Source: Jaenimonas drosophilae
Lineage: Eukaryota > Euglenozoa > Kinetoplastea > Trypanosomatida > Trypanosomatidae
Assembly (NCBI GenBank): GCA_030849065.1
Contig: JASAON010001621.1
Coordinates: 1-64,000, forward strand
Direction of reading: 5' to 3'
DNA: 64,000 nt
A model generated the notes under the pieces. The model saw only the letters and a list, made by a program, of their open reading frames with translations, did no database searches and was not told where the DNA came from. The position numbers were made by a program, and so were the translations under genes. Shown here in pieces: positions 10,701 through 19,109 of the stretch. The stretch's first letter is position 1; every line of letters starts with the position of its first letter.

Positions 10701-10734
10701 TGCACCTTTCAATTTTGACGATTGCATCTTCTGA
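7711..10734 (+). CDS. IQ-motif (calmodulin-binding) repeat protein
   Basis: A 1007-residue protein. The N-terminal about 300 residues are helical and TPR-like, with cysteine-containing helices. Residues about 310-470 are an acidic, low-complexity linker. A Lys/Arg-rich helix (KFRRRASTKKGSKKRQ) precedes a middle domain. From about 755 on come several IQ motifs: TTLQKYARRWLAI, KICVVQSLFRRQV, TQIQKVYRGHRTR, SQIQKRVRGMLCRRRY, ITIQRFYRGYRARRRY and ARIQSTMRI. A charged coiled coil ends the protein. Such motifs bind calmodulin or EF-hand light chains, which in kinetoplastids suggests an axonemal or paraflagellar role, but this is inference. The frame is open upstream to 7603, but an acceptor (GTGCAG at about 7668-7673) falls inside it, so ATG 7711 is used. 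Confidence 0.8.
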   Translation: MSVKIQQLVDAVKHLADLHAKPLLALKAYDSILCDSVDPKYFYDYILHCNAFALGELSRKPLDANLARDYFRLALEQFAARGVQWREDEVENFLEVDQCAPGQGHEAGPSEGLGQFVESDVEDDLETCPCPLSIPDGMDDASLALLSLTLSNWACLEFCARNAKKAYALFELSSVAAAATLEPASPFGYRMEVAKVINRGVCQIMYCNFPEAEEILDATIPPLLEQRAALRAAVTIAENATASGSGEADRDESAIQDVIDPVPEGQEDKLLLDVSCLCGLSYYALGVAQEYGACEGAIGTYETALEYLTSVLAPREGTPATEGEESPGNGVKVATPVIDSTEECAASPSSPGEEVVPVAAEAASQEEPSKELVCADKQATPVSEDPRIEQAAGAPEGAEHSSGAPDCQVDAVVAEIGDHNSSGTPEIQQDIPDTIEDGQNDILQIISTTRDILLSYVSAAKEKAAAAWAEEAAKRDAMRKFRRRASTKKGSKKRQSILPESMGIDVPAIKAPLRTYIRREGLTTISAPVLSLEHALHYLHPVNEALAEEGIVEKPFVSPFAGTRAESGSCCVAAVLLCTQTPLQLAVEVRQAEKHPLPPNSVWGPRRVIPTYLMPEKDFLEKELIAAGNAEKKPPPVLKSLMPRPMPQSSVSAAQKGVNTAMKLLSQRLQVLLKAEKQYEDRWTASERIFSALTSYYVPQEMMKLKETLLEKKRIKNFRENRSARILVRFFRRVLEEKPREFGFLCKDQRRALQEGNAATTLQKYARRWLAIQHRHRLECKRRETIQKICVVQSLFRRQVAQAYCEKLRREKQQAEEEKERMLAQHYAATQIQKVYRGHRTRLLLWYYSGDTRKAMLHHLHDSRHYYASQIQKRVRGMLCRRRYGRAVYFKRCYGRNVYRAQLLECSSITIQRFYRGYRARRRYRSVILNRMKQIEENIEAQLKLEEDARAELEARVEFQAAARIQSTMRIKDATRHAEELRAARERAISSRKGEVYAPFNFDDCIF

Positions 10735-11037
10735 GATCCACGATGATGGTATCTGATGCATCACCAAGGGAAAGGTGGTGACATGTAAACTATGTCTGGC
10801 CCAGCTGCAGGGTCAACAGCATTTGACTGTATAGTCATTCATGAAACACACAGTGGATGTGGCCAGCTTTTTGGAGAAGGGTACAACACACACTAACTGA
10901 AGGAATCATCCTCATCGCAGAAATCTTCCTTTTCCTTCTTTCTGGGTTTCTATCATAAACGCGCTGCTTGCAACTGGTAGCTAGGAACGATAAAACAACA
11001 CGACAACCGAGGGAATCCCTCCGTTCTTCGTGCTCTT
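10735..11037 (+). other. Intergenic region, IQ gene to HID1 gene
   Basis: A 303-base gap. It contains 3' UTR sequence and, near 10922-10952, a T/C-rich tract (CTTCCTTTTCCTTCTTTC) likely serving the HID1 acceptor. I see no other gene or RNA. Confidence 0.6.
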
Positions 11038-13581
11038 ATGGGGGGATCTAACTCCACCCTTACAATCACCGATGGATTTGCATCTATTCTTTCTGATCAG
11101 CCAGTGAGCGCTGAGGTACTCAACCAACTCTTGGCGAACACCCTCACAAATACCGAAATGCAAAAGGCATTACCCTTGAGCCTCTTACGAAAGCTTCGAC
11201 ACTATTACACACACAATTTTGCAGCTGTACTGCATAAATGCATCGCCGAAGTCTCCACGATGTCCGAACGGAGAAACAAAGCCAATGAAAGCTCCACGGG
11301 CGATGCTGGTTTAACTGAGACAGCGGTAAACGCATTCCTCACGGCAATGCAGGTACTTCGCCGGCTACTGCCAGTGGCGTTAGAGAGCTGCGACACCATA
11401 ATTGACGAAGAGCAAACACAGCTGAGGGAGCACCATGTTTCTGAAGCAAGCCAAACTTCTCCAGCGGATGATTCTCATCCGCGTGGAGGCGACGTGGCCC
11501 CCAACCCCACTCTTTCAGGAAGTATCCCCGCGAGGACGCTAGCAACACAGCAGTTTCTGAAGCTATTTTTCGAAGAGGGTCGCACCTGCAACGATGCAAA
11601 CCTGGATGAGCGGTTTCCACTGCTGCCCAAACAAGAACAATTGTCGGACGCTACCACTGCACTTCCGACGAATCTTGGGAGCCATTTAGTGTGTGCCCTA
11701 GTGGAGTGTTGTTTCATTCGTGGGCTAACTTTGAGGACAACGCGAGCGATTCCGTCTACTCCAGTCCCCAGCCTGGCACATGGGGAAGTTGACAATAGAT
11801 TTGTCTGGTCCGATGGCATTGGTTCCAATGAGCCATTGGACTACACTCGCACTCGCTCTTCTGCATCAAGAGTCTCAACGCGGATGAATGCGACTCGTCG
11901 CGACGTTCTCAATACATTGTTGTCTTTGGTGTCGTCTCCACTCTATCACCAGTGCGGTTATCGCGATACACTGTTCATGGAACCACTACTATCTGCCTCA
12001 AGCGTTCCCCTTGCTCCAACATTGGCTGCCTCTATGTTGAACACGATATTCAACTACATTCCCTACGGCTCGCTGCCGTACACAAGCTACTTTGTTCACG
12101 AGGAGGAGGGTGTTGTGGTGGCGTCAGCTAGGCTTCTCTGTGCGACGATGTGCTATGTTGGAATACCACTGGATGCGCGAAAGGGAAGTGAGTTGGCGAA
12201 TGGGAGTCCCACTATGGCCCATTCAAATCCCGCTGTTGACGATAGTTCGACTGCAGAGCACGGGAATTCTCATTCAGCCGAGCAGGACGACCCTACTGTT
12301 GGCACAAGTGGAGCTCCCGAGAGACTGACTCGTGACGATCATCAATCCAGCCCCGATGCGCCTCCAAACGTTGCGCCAGGACAGCAGGTGCGCATCGTCC
12401 ACTGCATACGGAAACTGGTGCACGACATTACCCTGAGCGAATCAAAGTTCATTGCCGAGTGCTTCATCGATGTCATTGGGCTAAGAGCGTACTCCAATCA
12501 AACCTATCTTCCAGATTCTCAGCGAAATTTCACATCTCACGATGAGTTCATGATGCTCCTGTGGAAGCTCATCGACCTGTCACCGTCAGTCAGCACGCAG
12601 TTTGGCTGCAACACGCGCTCTCTTTCGTACCTCGTCCCTGTTTTGGACTACGGGTTGGATGCGCGGAACAGTGCCAACTACGTACACCGCTTGCAATTGG
12701 TCTTGTTCATGCTTCTCCGTCTATCGGAAGTGCGTTCCTTTGGAGTACATTGCAACAAGGTGATTGGTGAATTTATCCCATTCCCGTTTCCCAAACTTCC
12801 AGCAACGTCCACCTATCATGACTTGATTGTTGTCTCTATGTGCCTCATCCTTGAGGCGTCGGAAAGTGCACTTGTGCCGCTCATGCCGTCATGCTCCGTC
12901 GTAATCACCAACCTCGCACCGTACATTACACAGTTGGGCAACTGTGCGTCCTTGAAATTGACTAACGTATTTGTGAAGGCTTCGAATCGGTGTCTGCGCT
13001 CTACCGACACTTCCGACAGAGGGTTGTCCGCAGTGAACCAGAACGTCATGGTAAACACCTGTGAGGCCATTGCTTCCCTTCTTCAGTACCAAGAGAGTGG
13101 TTCGCGCTATCTTCTTGCGTCTCTTGTGGATCACCGACACGTTGTGAATCGCCTACGGGACGCGTATATCGTGAATCGAACGAAGTCATTCAGTATACCC
13201 ATGACAAGTTTTTTAATTGCTACTTTGGATGCTGCCGTGAGCGTGGCGGTTCCATTTGTTGCAGTGGAGTTCAACCCCAGCTTTTCCGCCACCGCGGAGG
13301 ATAGCTCCAGCAGCGGTAGTCAATCTCCACGCTCGGCAGCTGAGATCGCTGAAACAGCCGCCGCCACTGCTATCCATGTTGCTGCGGTTGCGGAGAAGTT
13401 GACATCAATCACACTGGTTGGGATGTTGCCTACGCCTCATCCCCTTGTGACTCGGAAATTCCATCAGACTCGTCTGGTGGAAAACTGGGCCACGATCACG
13501 TTCTGGGCGAACCTGTACACACGCAGCGCAGCGGGTTGGATGGGCGATCGGGCATCAGTGAAGTTGCTACATTTTTCGTAG
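11038..13581 (+). CDS. HID1: HID1-family protein, probably N-myristoylated
   Basis: The 847-residue protein is a HID1 homologue. HID1 is a peripheral Golgi/trans-Golgi protein required for dense-core or regulated secretory traffic in animals. Diagnostic stretches occur near 560-680: VLFMLLRLSEVRSFGVHCNK (family: L.LLS.ERNFGV.LNK), then HDLIVVSMCLILEASESALVPL and VVITNLAPYITQL (family: VVNVSPYLK), followed by a conserved helix around EAIASLLQYQ. The start MGGSNS gives Gly2 with Ser in the right place for N-myristoylation, as in animal HID1 (MGSTDS). Low-complexity inserts at about 135-165 and 380-450 make it longer than human HID1 (788). No membrane span is evident. Confidence 0.85.
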   Translation: MGGSNSTLTITDGFASILSDQPVSAEVLNQLLANTLTNTEMQKALPLSLLRKLRHYYTHNFAAVLHKCIAEVSTMSERRNKANESSTGDAGLTETAVNAFLTAMQVLRRLLPVALESCDTIIDEEQTQLREHHVSEASQTSPADDSHPRGGDVAPNPTLSGSIPARTLATQQFLKLFFEEGRTCNDANLDERFPLLPKQEQLSDATTALPTNLGSHLVCALVECCFIRGLTLRTTRAIPSTPVPSLAHGEVDNRFVWSDGIGSNEPLDYTRTRSSASRVSTRMNATRRDVLNTLLSLVSSPLYHQCGYRDTLFMEPLLSASSVPLAPTLAASMLNTIFNYIPYGSLPYTSYFVHEEEGVVVASARLLCATMCYVGIPLDARKGSELANGSPTMAHSNPAVDDSSTAEHGNSHSAEQDDPTVGTSGAPERLTRDDHQSSPDAPPNVAPGQQVRIVHCIRKLVHDITLSESKFIAECFIDVIGLRAYSNQTYLPDSQRNFTSHDEFMMLLWKLIDLSPSVSTQFGCNTRSLSYLVPVLDYGLDARNSANYVHRLQLVLFMLLRLSEVRSFGVHCNKVIGEFIPFPFPKLPATSTYHDLIVVSMCLILEASESALVPLMPSCSVVITNLAPYITQLGNCASLKLTNVFVKASNRCLRSTDTSDRGLSAVNQNVMVNTCEAIASLLQYQESGSRYLLASLVDHRHVVNRLRDAYIVNRTKSFSIPMTSFLIATLDAAVSVAVPFVAVEFNPSFSATAEDSSSSGSQSPRSAAEIAETAAATAIHVAAVAEKLTSITLVGMLPTPHPLVTRKFHQTRLVENWATITFWANLYTRSAAGWMGDRASVKLLHFS

Positions 13582-13905
13582 GATTTCTGGCGGTATAGTT
13601 TGTCCATTTCACCACCTCCCTTAAGTAGGGATGACTGACAGTAGTGATCAATAGGAGCTGATAGGTCGATACGCCGTGGTTAACTTATTTCCATTCTTGG
13701 CTCGTGCTTGAAGGTTCTGAAGATGGGGACGTTGGAAATTCTTGATTGCTGTACTGTATTGGCGATCCTCTGGAATCCTTCCTCTACTAATTTCCCCAAA
13801 GGTGATTTTGCCGTACCATTTACAGCATTATTGGGCCTTCTTACAGCATTGCTTTGTTCCCGACGACGGCTTCATTTCGCGAACACACACGAACACACAC
13901 AAAAA
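13582..13905 (+). other. Intergenic region, HID1 gene to RING gene
   Basis: A 324-base gap. The reading frame of the next gene is open back to 13708, but its T-rich stretch (about 13805-13866) looks like the acceptor region. A short run of ACACAC repeats (about 13880-13900) precedes the ATG. I see nothing else. Confidence 0.55.
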
Positions 13906-14340
13906 ATGACTAACAATACCTGCACTGCAGTCAGCGTCCCTGCATTCGTGGAATGCCAAGTTTGCTTTGATTCATGGCGCAACCCAGTGCAAGTCTTTCC
14001 GTGTGGTCACATCTTCTGCAGTCACTGCATTCCAAACAGTACGGCAAAGTGTTTTATCTGCAGAGTACCAATTGAAAAACGCCAGCCTCCCAACAGCGAA
14101 ATCATTGAGCGCGCACTGGAAATTCCTGTCATGTGCAGTACTTGTGGTTGGAGAGGGTCGCGCAAGGCATCGGAGGTGCATCGCTGTGATTGTAGACAAA
14201 CGCACACAACACTCGAACGCTATGGACAAAAGACAGATGAGCAGTGGGTACAGCAGGTTAACGCTCAGATTCGTGGCGAGCCGGAGTCTCGACCAGCCGA
14301 GGCTCCCCCCGCGGTGATGAATGCGATTGTGATGCAGTGA
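13906..14340 (+). CDS. Small RING-finger protein with second zinc module
   Basis: A 144-residue protein, a likely E3 ubiquitin ligase. The C3HC4 RING spans about 14-55: CQVC, then FPCGHIFCSHC, then KCFIC. A second zinc module follows, with the pattern C-x2-C-GWRGS-(x)n-H-x-C (about 77-95, CSTCGWRGS... HRC), similar to the TRAF/NRDP1-type finger that follows some RINGs. The C-terminus is short and Ala/Pro-rich. Both modules are shared with the protein encoded at 16360, including the CGWRGSR signature, so the two are paralogues, separated only by the histone deacetylase gene. The start is the first ATG after the ACAC run; an upstream in-frame ATG at 13723 would add a hydrophobic stretch lying in the splice region. 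Confidence 0.75.
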   Translation: MTNNTCTAVSVPAFVECQVCFDSWRNPVQVFPCGHIFCSHCIPNSTAKCFICRVPIEKRQPPNSEIIERALEIPVMCSTCGWRGSRKASEVHRCDCRQTHTTLERYGQKTDEQWVQQVNAQIRGEPESRPAEAPPAVMNAIVMQ

Positions 14341-14669
14341 TAGTTGATATATCAATTCGTTGTGCCTATCCTTTTTTTATATGCACAAAAGTTCTGTTTT
14401 CATTGCCCCATGTTGTTGACTGTGCCCAGCCTCTCTGCAAAATGCTCAGCTCCCATGTGGTGGATAGCACGTCTTCGCAACGGGCGTCCAGGCGATTAAC
14501 TGTAGAACGGTGTCACAATTCTCCTTCCTCGTCTCACTTCGTCAATATATAGGTGTGCTGCGGTGACGAGTAGTTGAATCTCTTCACATCATCTGAATTG
14601 CTGTGCTTCGTGAGCATTGCTTATGTTCTCACCACTTCCCGCAGCCCACCGAAGTACTCACGAGACGGC
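14341..14669 (+). other. Intergenic region, RING gene to deacetylase gene
   Basis: A 329-base gap with two pyrimidine-rich zones (about 14368-14430 and 14519-14540). The best acceptor is the tract at 14625-14642 ending CCGCAG (AG 14643-14644), 26 bases before the ATG. No other feature is seen. Confidence 0.55.
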
Positions 14670-16091
14670 ATGTCCAAGATAGGGCGTTTAGGATCTACCA
14701 CGGCGGCAGTCGCGTCTTCGTCAAGGGATGCTGCCGACTGCCGCTCATCTACGCAACCACAGCGGAAGGTGGTGTATTTTGTGGACAACAGTGTTACGGC
14801 CATTGCCTATGCTGAAGACCACATCATGCGGCCCTCTCGAGTGCGCGCACTTCATTCACTTGTGAAGTCACTTGGCTTAGACAAGGACATGACAATATGT
14901 GCCTCTCCACCTGCCTCAGAGGAAGTAATGGCATCCTTTCACCGTCGAGCTTACTTGGAGTGTCTCAGGCAGGCGCCATTTATTTGTGGGAATCCAATGG
15001 ACCCACTCGCACTGTCGTTTCAAAAGGAGTTCGATGTTCCGGTTGGATCGAAGACAGGTGACTGCCCCCTCTTCGCTGAGGTTTGGCCTCTTGTGGCCAG
15101 TCAGGCAGGGGCTTCTATTGCATGCGCAGAGGCACTTCTGAGTGGCGAGGCCTCAGTTGCAATCAATTGGGCGGGTGGCATGCATCATGCCGCCGCCGCT
15201 CACGCCAGTGGCTTTTGTTTTGTGAACGACATTGTGCTGTGCATCCGCAGGCTTTTGCAGCGCTACCAGCGAGTTTTGTATGTGGATCTTGATGTTCACC
15301 ATGGTGATGGGGTGGAAGGTGCATTCCTGGGCAATCCACGTGTGCTCACTCTTTCCATTCACCAGTTTGGCAACCAATTCTTTCCCGGAACTGGTGGCTT
15401 AGGTGGACCATCGACCGCATTTGACTTCACCGTGAACGTTCCACTTCCTGCTCGAACGGGGGATGAGGCATACACGTTGTTTTTCCGTTCAGCATTTTCG
15501 GCTGTGGTGAACTGCTTTGATCCAGAAGCAATTGTTGTACAGTGCGGCGCTGATACTATTACGGGGGATTTGATAGGACGACTTTGCGTGACAACGGCAA
15601 CACACACACAGTGCGTGTCGGACGTTCTGTCTCTGGGGCTTCCTACGGTTCTTCTCGGCGGAGGTGGATACCATGTGTTTCACACCGTCAAGTGCTGGGC
15701 TATCCACACAGCCACTGCCGTTGGTCGCCCGCTGACAAGACTGCCTGTATACGTCCCGCGGACAGACCAGTACTACCTTCAACACCGACGAGAATCCGCT
15801 CCGCGGCGACCTACTTTACACGTTCATCTGGACCCTGACTTGGACGTTCCTATGCCAATGTTGGAGAGCATGCGCTACTGGCGTCGATTCTGTGCTAGCC
15901 TTGGGTTTCAAATGGCTGCTACTAGAAGGGTTCGCCAAGGGCTAGATCGCATCGTTGTCTCAGCTCTAGAGCGACGGCGGTTACTTCTAGAGTCTGAGGG
16001 TAGGCCCACAGAGACGCGTGAGACCAACAGAAAGCGAGCGCGCACCGATTCGTTGGTGGAGGTGGGGAAGGACACACCTACGAGGGGCTAA
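14670..16091 (+). CDS. Class I (Rpd3/HDA1-type) histone deacetylase
   Basis: A 473-residue zinc-dependent deacetylase, close in size to human HDAC1-3. Catalytic landmarks: the paired active-site His in GGMHH (172-173); the metal ligands of DLDVHHGDG (Asp206-Asp208-His210 with the following HGDG loop); CGADTITGD, matching CGADSLSGD with the third metal-ligand Asp; and GGGGYH, with the transition-state Tyr. The C-terminal tail is basic (NRKRARTD), suggesting nuclear location. It should deacetylate histones or other lysine substrates; trypanosomes have four such enzymes (DAC1-4), and this one resembles the class I pair. All catalytic residues I can place are intact. Two RING-finger paralogues flank the gene. 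Confidence 0.93.
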   Translation: MSKIGRLGSTTAAVASSSRDAADCRSSTQPQRKVVYFVDNSVTAIAYAEDHIMRPSRVRALHSLVKSLGLDKDMTICASPPASEEVMASFHRRAYLECLRQAPFICGNPMDPLALSFQKEFDVPVGSKTGDCPLFAEVWPLVASQAGASIACAEALLSGEASVAINWAGGMHHAAAAHASGFCFVNDIVLCIRRLLQRYQRVLYVDLDVHHGDGVEGAFLGNPRVLTLSIHQFGNQFFPGTGGLGGPSTAFDFTVNVPLPARTGDEAYTLFFRSAFSAVVNCFDPEAIVVQCGADTITGDLIGRLCVTTATHTQCVSDVLSLGLPTVLLGGGGYHVFHTVKCWAIHTATAVGRPLTRLPVYVPRTDQYYLQHRRESAPRRPTLHVHLDPDLDVPMPMLESMRYWRRFCASLGFQMAATRRVRQGLDRIVVSALERRRLLLESEGRPTETRETNRKRARTDSLVEVGKDTPTRG

Positions 16092-16359
16092 TGTAAGGTG
16101 AATGCTTGGGCTTGTGTCACTGCTTCATGGTGCAACGGGCACTATGAAGCGAAGTGGTCAACATTGAGACTTTTGTGAGGTATTCTAGCCCCTTGCATTT
16201 CTACACATAATGGAAATTGCTATGATTTCTCAATTCCTCTTCTCTTTTTGTCTTGACTTTGCCTTTTGAGTTGGAAGCCCATTTAGCAATCATCGGGGCA
16301 TAGGAGGCTTACGGAGAGTTCATACTCCCGCCCAGTGGTTCATATTCTCTAGCCCAACC
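16092..16359 (+). other. Intergenic region, deacetylase gene to RING/EF-hand gene
   Basis: A 268-base gap. A pyrimidine-rich tract (about 16229-16261, TTCCTCTTCTCTTTTTGTC) followed by AGs near 16269-16276 is the likely acceptor. Nothing else is seen. Confidence 0.5.
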
Positions 16360-17814
16360 ATGCCACCTGTGCTGGTTGGGGAGGGCTACAGTGAAGAGCT
16401 AAGCTGCGCAGTTTGCTTAGACTCGTGGAAGGACCCGGAAGAGTTGCTTCCGTGCGGCCACATCTTTTGCAAAGGATGCAGTCAAACACTGACCCTGTGC
16501 CCCACGTGCCGAGAGACTATTCAGTCGAGAAAAACGCCAAACCGTACTCTGATCAACATGGCCTTGCAGGTGGAGGTCCGTTGCATGTCATGCGGCTGGC
16601 GTGGCTCACGTGAGTCTAGCGCGAGACATACCTGTGACTCTTCAACAGGGCCTCAGCCCGCTACCCAGGTTCCCCCTCCCACATCGAACCTTCAATCCTT
16701 CAACTTGGATGCTCTTTGGGCGGCTCCCTCCAATTCTGAGCACCAGTGGACCTCACTGGGACCTTCTGCTCCGTCTCCAGCCAGCTCTAATCCCGCTCAA
16801 CCATCAGTAGCAGCACAGCCTTCGAACTACATGGAGAGTCACCTGCCGGAAACTCGACGGAATACTCAAGGAAGGAATTCTCCAGGCACTGTGGCTGGTT
16901 CTCCATCGTCATACCCACCCTATTTGCAGCCAGTGCAGCAGCAAACGACGATGGTGGCACCCCCACAGCAACCCCAACATCAACCAAAGCCGAAATTTAG
17001 CCAGTACCCGATCCAATATCAACAACAGCAGTCACCTACTCCATCACAGGCTCATACTCATGCACCTCCTGGTGCGGGGTATGCACATTACTCCAATCCA
17101 AGTTTGATGGTGCCTAATCAAATGCCTCAAGGGGCGGCACCACCCGTCTCTGGATCACCAGGTTACTACACCGGTGGCTCCACGCAAGCTTACTCATATG
17201 GAGTTCCACAACAGGCTCAGCAGCAGCAGCAGCAGCAACAGTATCGACCATCTCCCCCCCGCCCAACAAGTGCCGTGTCCCAACCGCCCCCTCAGCGCGC
17301 TGTGTCGTCTGTAATTGAACCACACGGCCCAAGACCATGGGCGTTGTATGATCTCTCTCAAGAGGAGTATGACCAGATTGTTTCACTGTTCGTGTACTTT
17401 GATGAAGACGAAAGTGGAAAGTTGGACAAGCGGGAGGTTGCGCGTCTCGCTCAATGGCTGAATTTCGCACGAACCCCTGCTGAGGTAGATCGCATGTTCA
17501 ATGTGATGGACGTGAATCACAGTGGGAGTTTGTCAGTTGGCGAGTTTCTCACGTGGCTTCGACATAATCGGCCAAATCCGAAGGCACTGTATGGACTGAG
17601 CCAGGCCCAATACAACACCATCATGATGCAGTTCAGAACCTATGATACAAATCAGGATGGCTTTATTTGTATGAAGGAGTTCACGGACATGGTGATGAAT
17701 TTGAAGGATGTTAGCGATGAGGAAACCGCGCATAATCTCTTTCAAATGGTTGACACAAATCGAGATGGGTACATTAATTTGCATGAATTTCTCCTGTTTC
17801 GTGCGGGTCGTTGA
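16360..17814 (+). CDS. RING-finger plus EF-hand fusion protein
   Basis: A 484-residue protein with three parts. Residues about 16-55 form a C3HC4 RING (CAVC, LPCGHIFCKGC, LCPTC), followed by the zinc module CMSCGWRGS...HTC (about 75-95) shared with the protein at 13906. Residues about 100-315 are a Pro/Gln/Ser-rich linker with a polyglutamine run (CAG repeats at 17218-17240). The C-terminal about 165 residues hold four EF-hands: DEDESGKLDKRE, DVNHSGSLSVGE, DTNQDGFICMKE and DTNRDGYINLHE. All have Asp at position 1 and Glu at position 12, so calcium binding is likely. The layout suggests a calcium-responsive ubiquitin ligase with a penta-EF/calpain-small-subunit or sorcin-like tail. The combination is unusual. 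Confidence 0.85.
   Translation: MPPVLVGEGYSEELSCAVCLDSWKDPEELLPCGHIFCKGCSQTLTLCPTCRETIQSRKTPNRTLINMALQVEVRCMSCGWRGSRESSARHTCDSSTGPQPATQVPPPTSNLQSFNLDALWAAPSNSEHQWTSLGPSAPSPASSNPAQPSVAAQPSNYMESHLPETRRNTQGRNSPGTVAGSPSSYPPYLQPVQQQTTMVAPPQQPQHQPKPKFSQYPIQYQQQQSPTPSQAHTHAPPGAGYAHYSNPSLMVPNQMPQGAAPPVSGSPGYYTGGSTQAYSYGVPQQAQQQQQQQQYRPSPPRPTSAVSQPPPQRAVSSVIEPHGPRPWALYDLSQEEYDQIVSLFVYFDEDESGKLDKREVARLAQWLNFARTPAEVDRMFNVMDVNHSGSLSVGEFLTWLRHNRPNPKALYGLSQAQYNTIMMQFRTYDTNQDGFICMKEFTDMVMNLKDVSDEETAHNLFQMVDTNRDGYINLHEFLLFRAGR
17218..17240 (+). repeat. CAG repeat encoding polyglutamine
   Basis: About seven consecutive CAG/CAA codons inside the linker of the RING/EF-hand gene, a simple-sequence tract likely to vary in length between strains. 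Confidence 0.8.
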
Positions 17815-18163
17815 AGGTTAGCCCTGCTTGGTTATGGGCCCGAGCCATACCTTCATTTGTCAGGGAAGTTGGGTGTGCGGCTAGCCTGTAGGACGGCCCG
17901 CTTGCTTCTACCGTTGCTGGGCTCAAATGAATTTGGATCTGTTTGGTGGTGTCTTGACATGCCGCCACATTCACCAAGCTGTGTTGGATAATTTTGGGCC
18001 ATCCTCTATTGTGGGCTTCGTTGAAGGTATTGATTTAAGAGAGTGAAACCAAAGCGGTGCACGTTGTTCCCTCTCCATTTTTTTGTGTCTTCCTTTTAGC
18101 GTACCGCTGGCTGTTGCCTTGCTCTATCTCCAGCAAAAAGACACACAAGAGTATTTAGAGAGA
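17815..18163 (+). other. Intergenic region with acceptor of the coiled-coil gene
   Basis: A 349-base gap. A pyrimidine tract at 18067-18097 ends CCTTTTAG (AG 18098-18099), the obvious acceptor, 64 bases before the ATG at 18164. The frame open from 18083 covers this tract and is not translated in this reading. No other feature is seen. Confidence 0.6.
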
Positions 18164-18766
18164 ATGGCGGAGGTAGTCCCAACGTATGACTACCAAACTA
18201 GATCGACTGCAGTGCTAGAGCGCGAGCGTGCCGTGGATGGGCGCCGCCTGGCGATTCAGGAGCTCCGTCAGAGCATCATGAATGTTCAGCATGAGGTGAA
18301 AACCAAACAGGAGCAGCTGACCCTTGAGCGTCAGAAGTATCAGGTCAAGCGAAGTCTCCAAGACGAAAAGATCGCCATCAAGGATAACCACGCCGCGGCA
18401 CAACAGGACCGTGTAGCCCAACTCGCAGCAGAGGAGGAGCGCCTTCGAAACTCGTTGGCTCAGCTAGAACAGCGCATTGATGCTGCAAGTGGCGAGCTGT
18501 CCAGACGCCAGGAGCTTAGCCGAGAGCTTAGCGAAACCGCCGAGCGTTTGACCACTATGAAGCTTCAGTTGGAAGAAAAGGATGCGCAGATGATGAAGCT
18601 GGAAATGAAGCTCGCGAGACAAGAGATGGCGACAGATAAGCGCCATGCACACGCCGCAGAGCGCCTTCCAAATCACCCGCTTCCTCGCGTTGAGGAATTT
18701 GATCGGACTGCAACACTAGAAAGTACTGCTGGCGAGAGCCTCCTGTTGGTGGATGAGTGCTCCTAG
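18164..18766 (+). CDS. Coiled-coil protein, unknown
   Basis: A 200-residue protein dominated by one long charged helix, roughly residues 15-175, with heptad spacing of Leu/Ala and many Glu, Lys, Gln and Arg (for example LEEKDAQMMKLEMKLARQE). The N-terminus (MAEVVPTYDYQTRSTAVLERER) and the last 30 residues are outside the coil. There is no signal peptide and no span. Kinetoplastid genomes hold many such cytoskeletal or flagellar coiled-coil proteins, but no family can be assigned. The start is the first ATG after the acceptor at 18098. Confidence 0.7.
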   Translation: MAEVVPTYDYQTRSTAVLERERAVDGRRLAIQELRQSIMNVQHEVKTKQEQLTLERQKYQVKRSLQDEKIAIKDNHAAAQQDRVAQLAAEEERLRNSLAQLEQRIDAASGELSRRQELSRELSETAERLTTMKLQLEEKDAQMMKLEMKLARQEMATDKRHAHAAERLPNHPLPRVEEFDRTATLESTAGESLLLVDECS

Positions 18767-19109
18767 GATTTTGGACAGGGTCGAATCTTCTCAGGGGTGA
18801 CCCAATGGTGAGGCATTGCGCGTAATAAACGCGACCCATTTCCGCTCCGTATTTTTCTCTCACTCGGCACATGCCGATACACAACTCACGTCGCTTCAAC
18901 CCTAGATCCAGCTCGAAATGCTCAACTCTTTGTTTCTGTGTGGCCCCCCCCCCATCTGTCGGAGTGGGAGGCTTCCTCAATGTTGGTGCCACCTTCCACG
19001 AAGCCATTTATCTTGTTGTGCTTGCTTCTCTATCTTTTCTTCTTTATGTCGCAAAGGTGTAGACAAGACACAGCGCGGCTGCATCTACACCTCCAGTGTT
19101 CGAGTTGAA
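18767..19109 (+). other. Intergenic region upstream of MLH1
   Basis: A 343-base gap with a run of 10 C (about 18943-18952) and a pyrimidine-rich tract (19013-19048, TTGTGCTTGCTTCTCTATCTTTTC and on) followed by AGs at 19056 and later. These are probably the MLH1 acceptor elements. No gene or RNA is seen. Confidence 0.55.
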
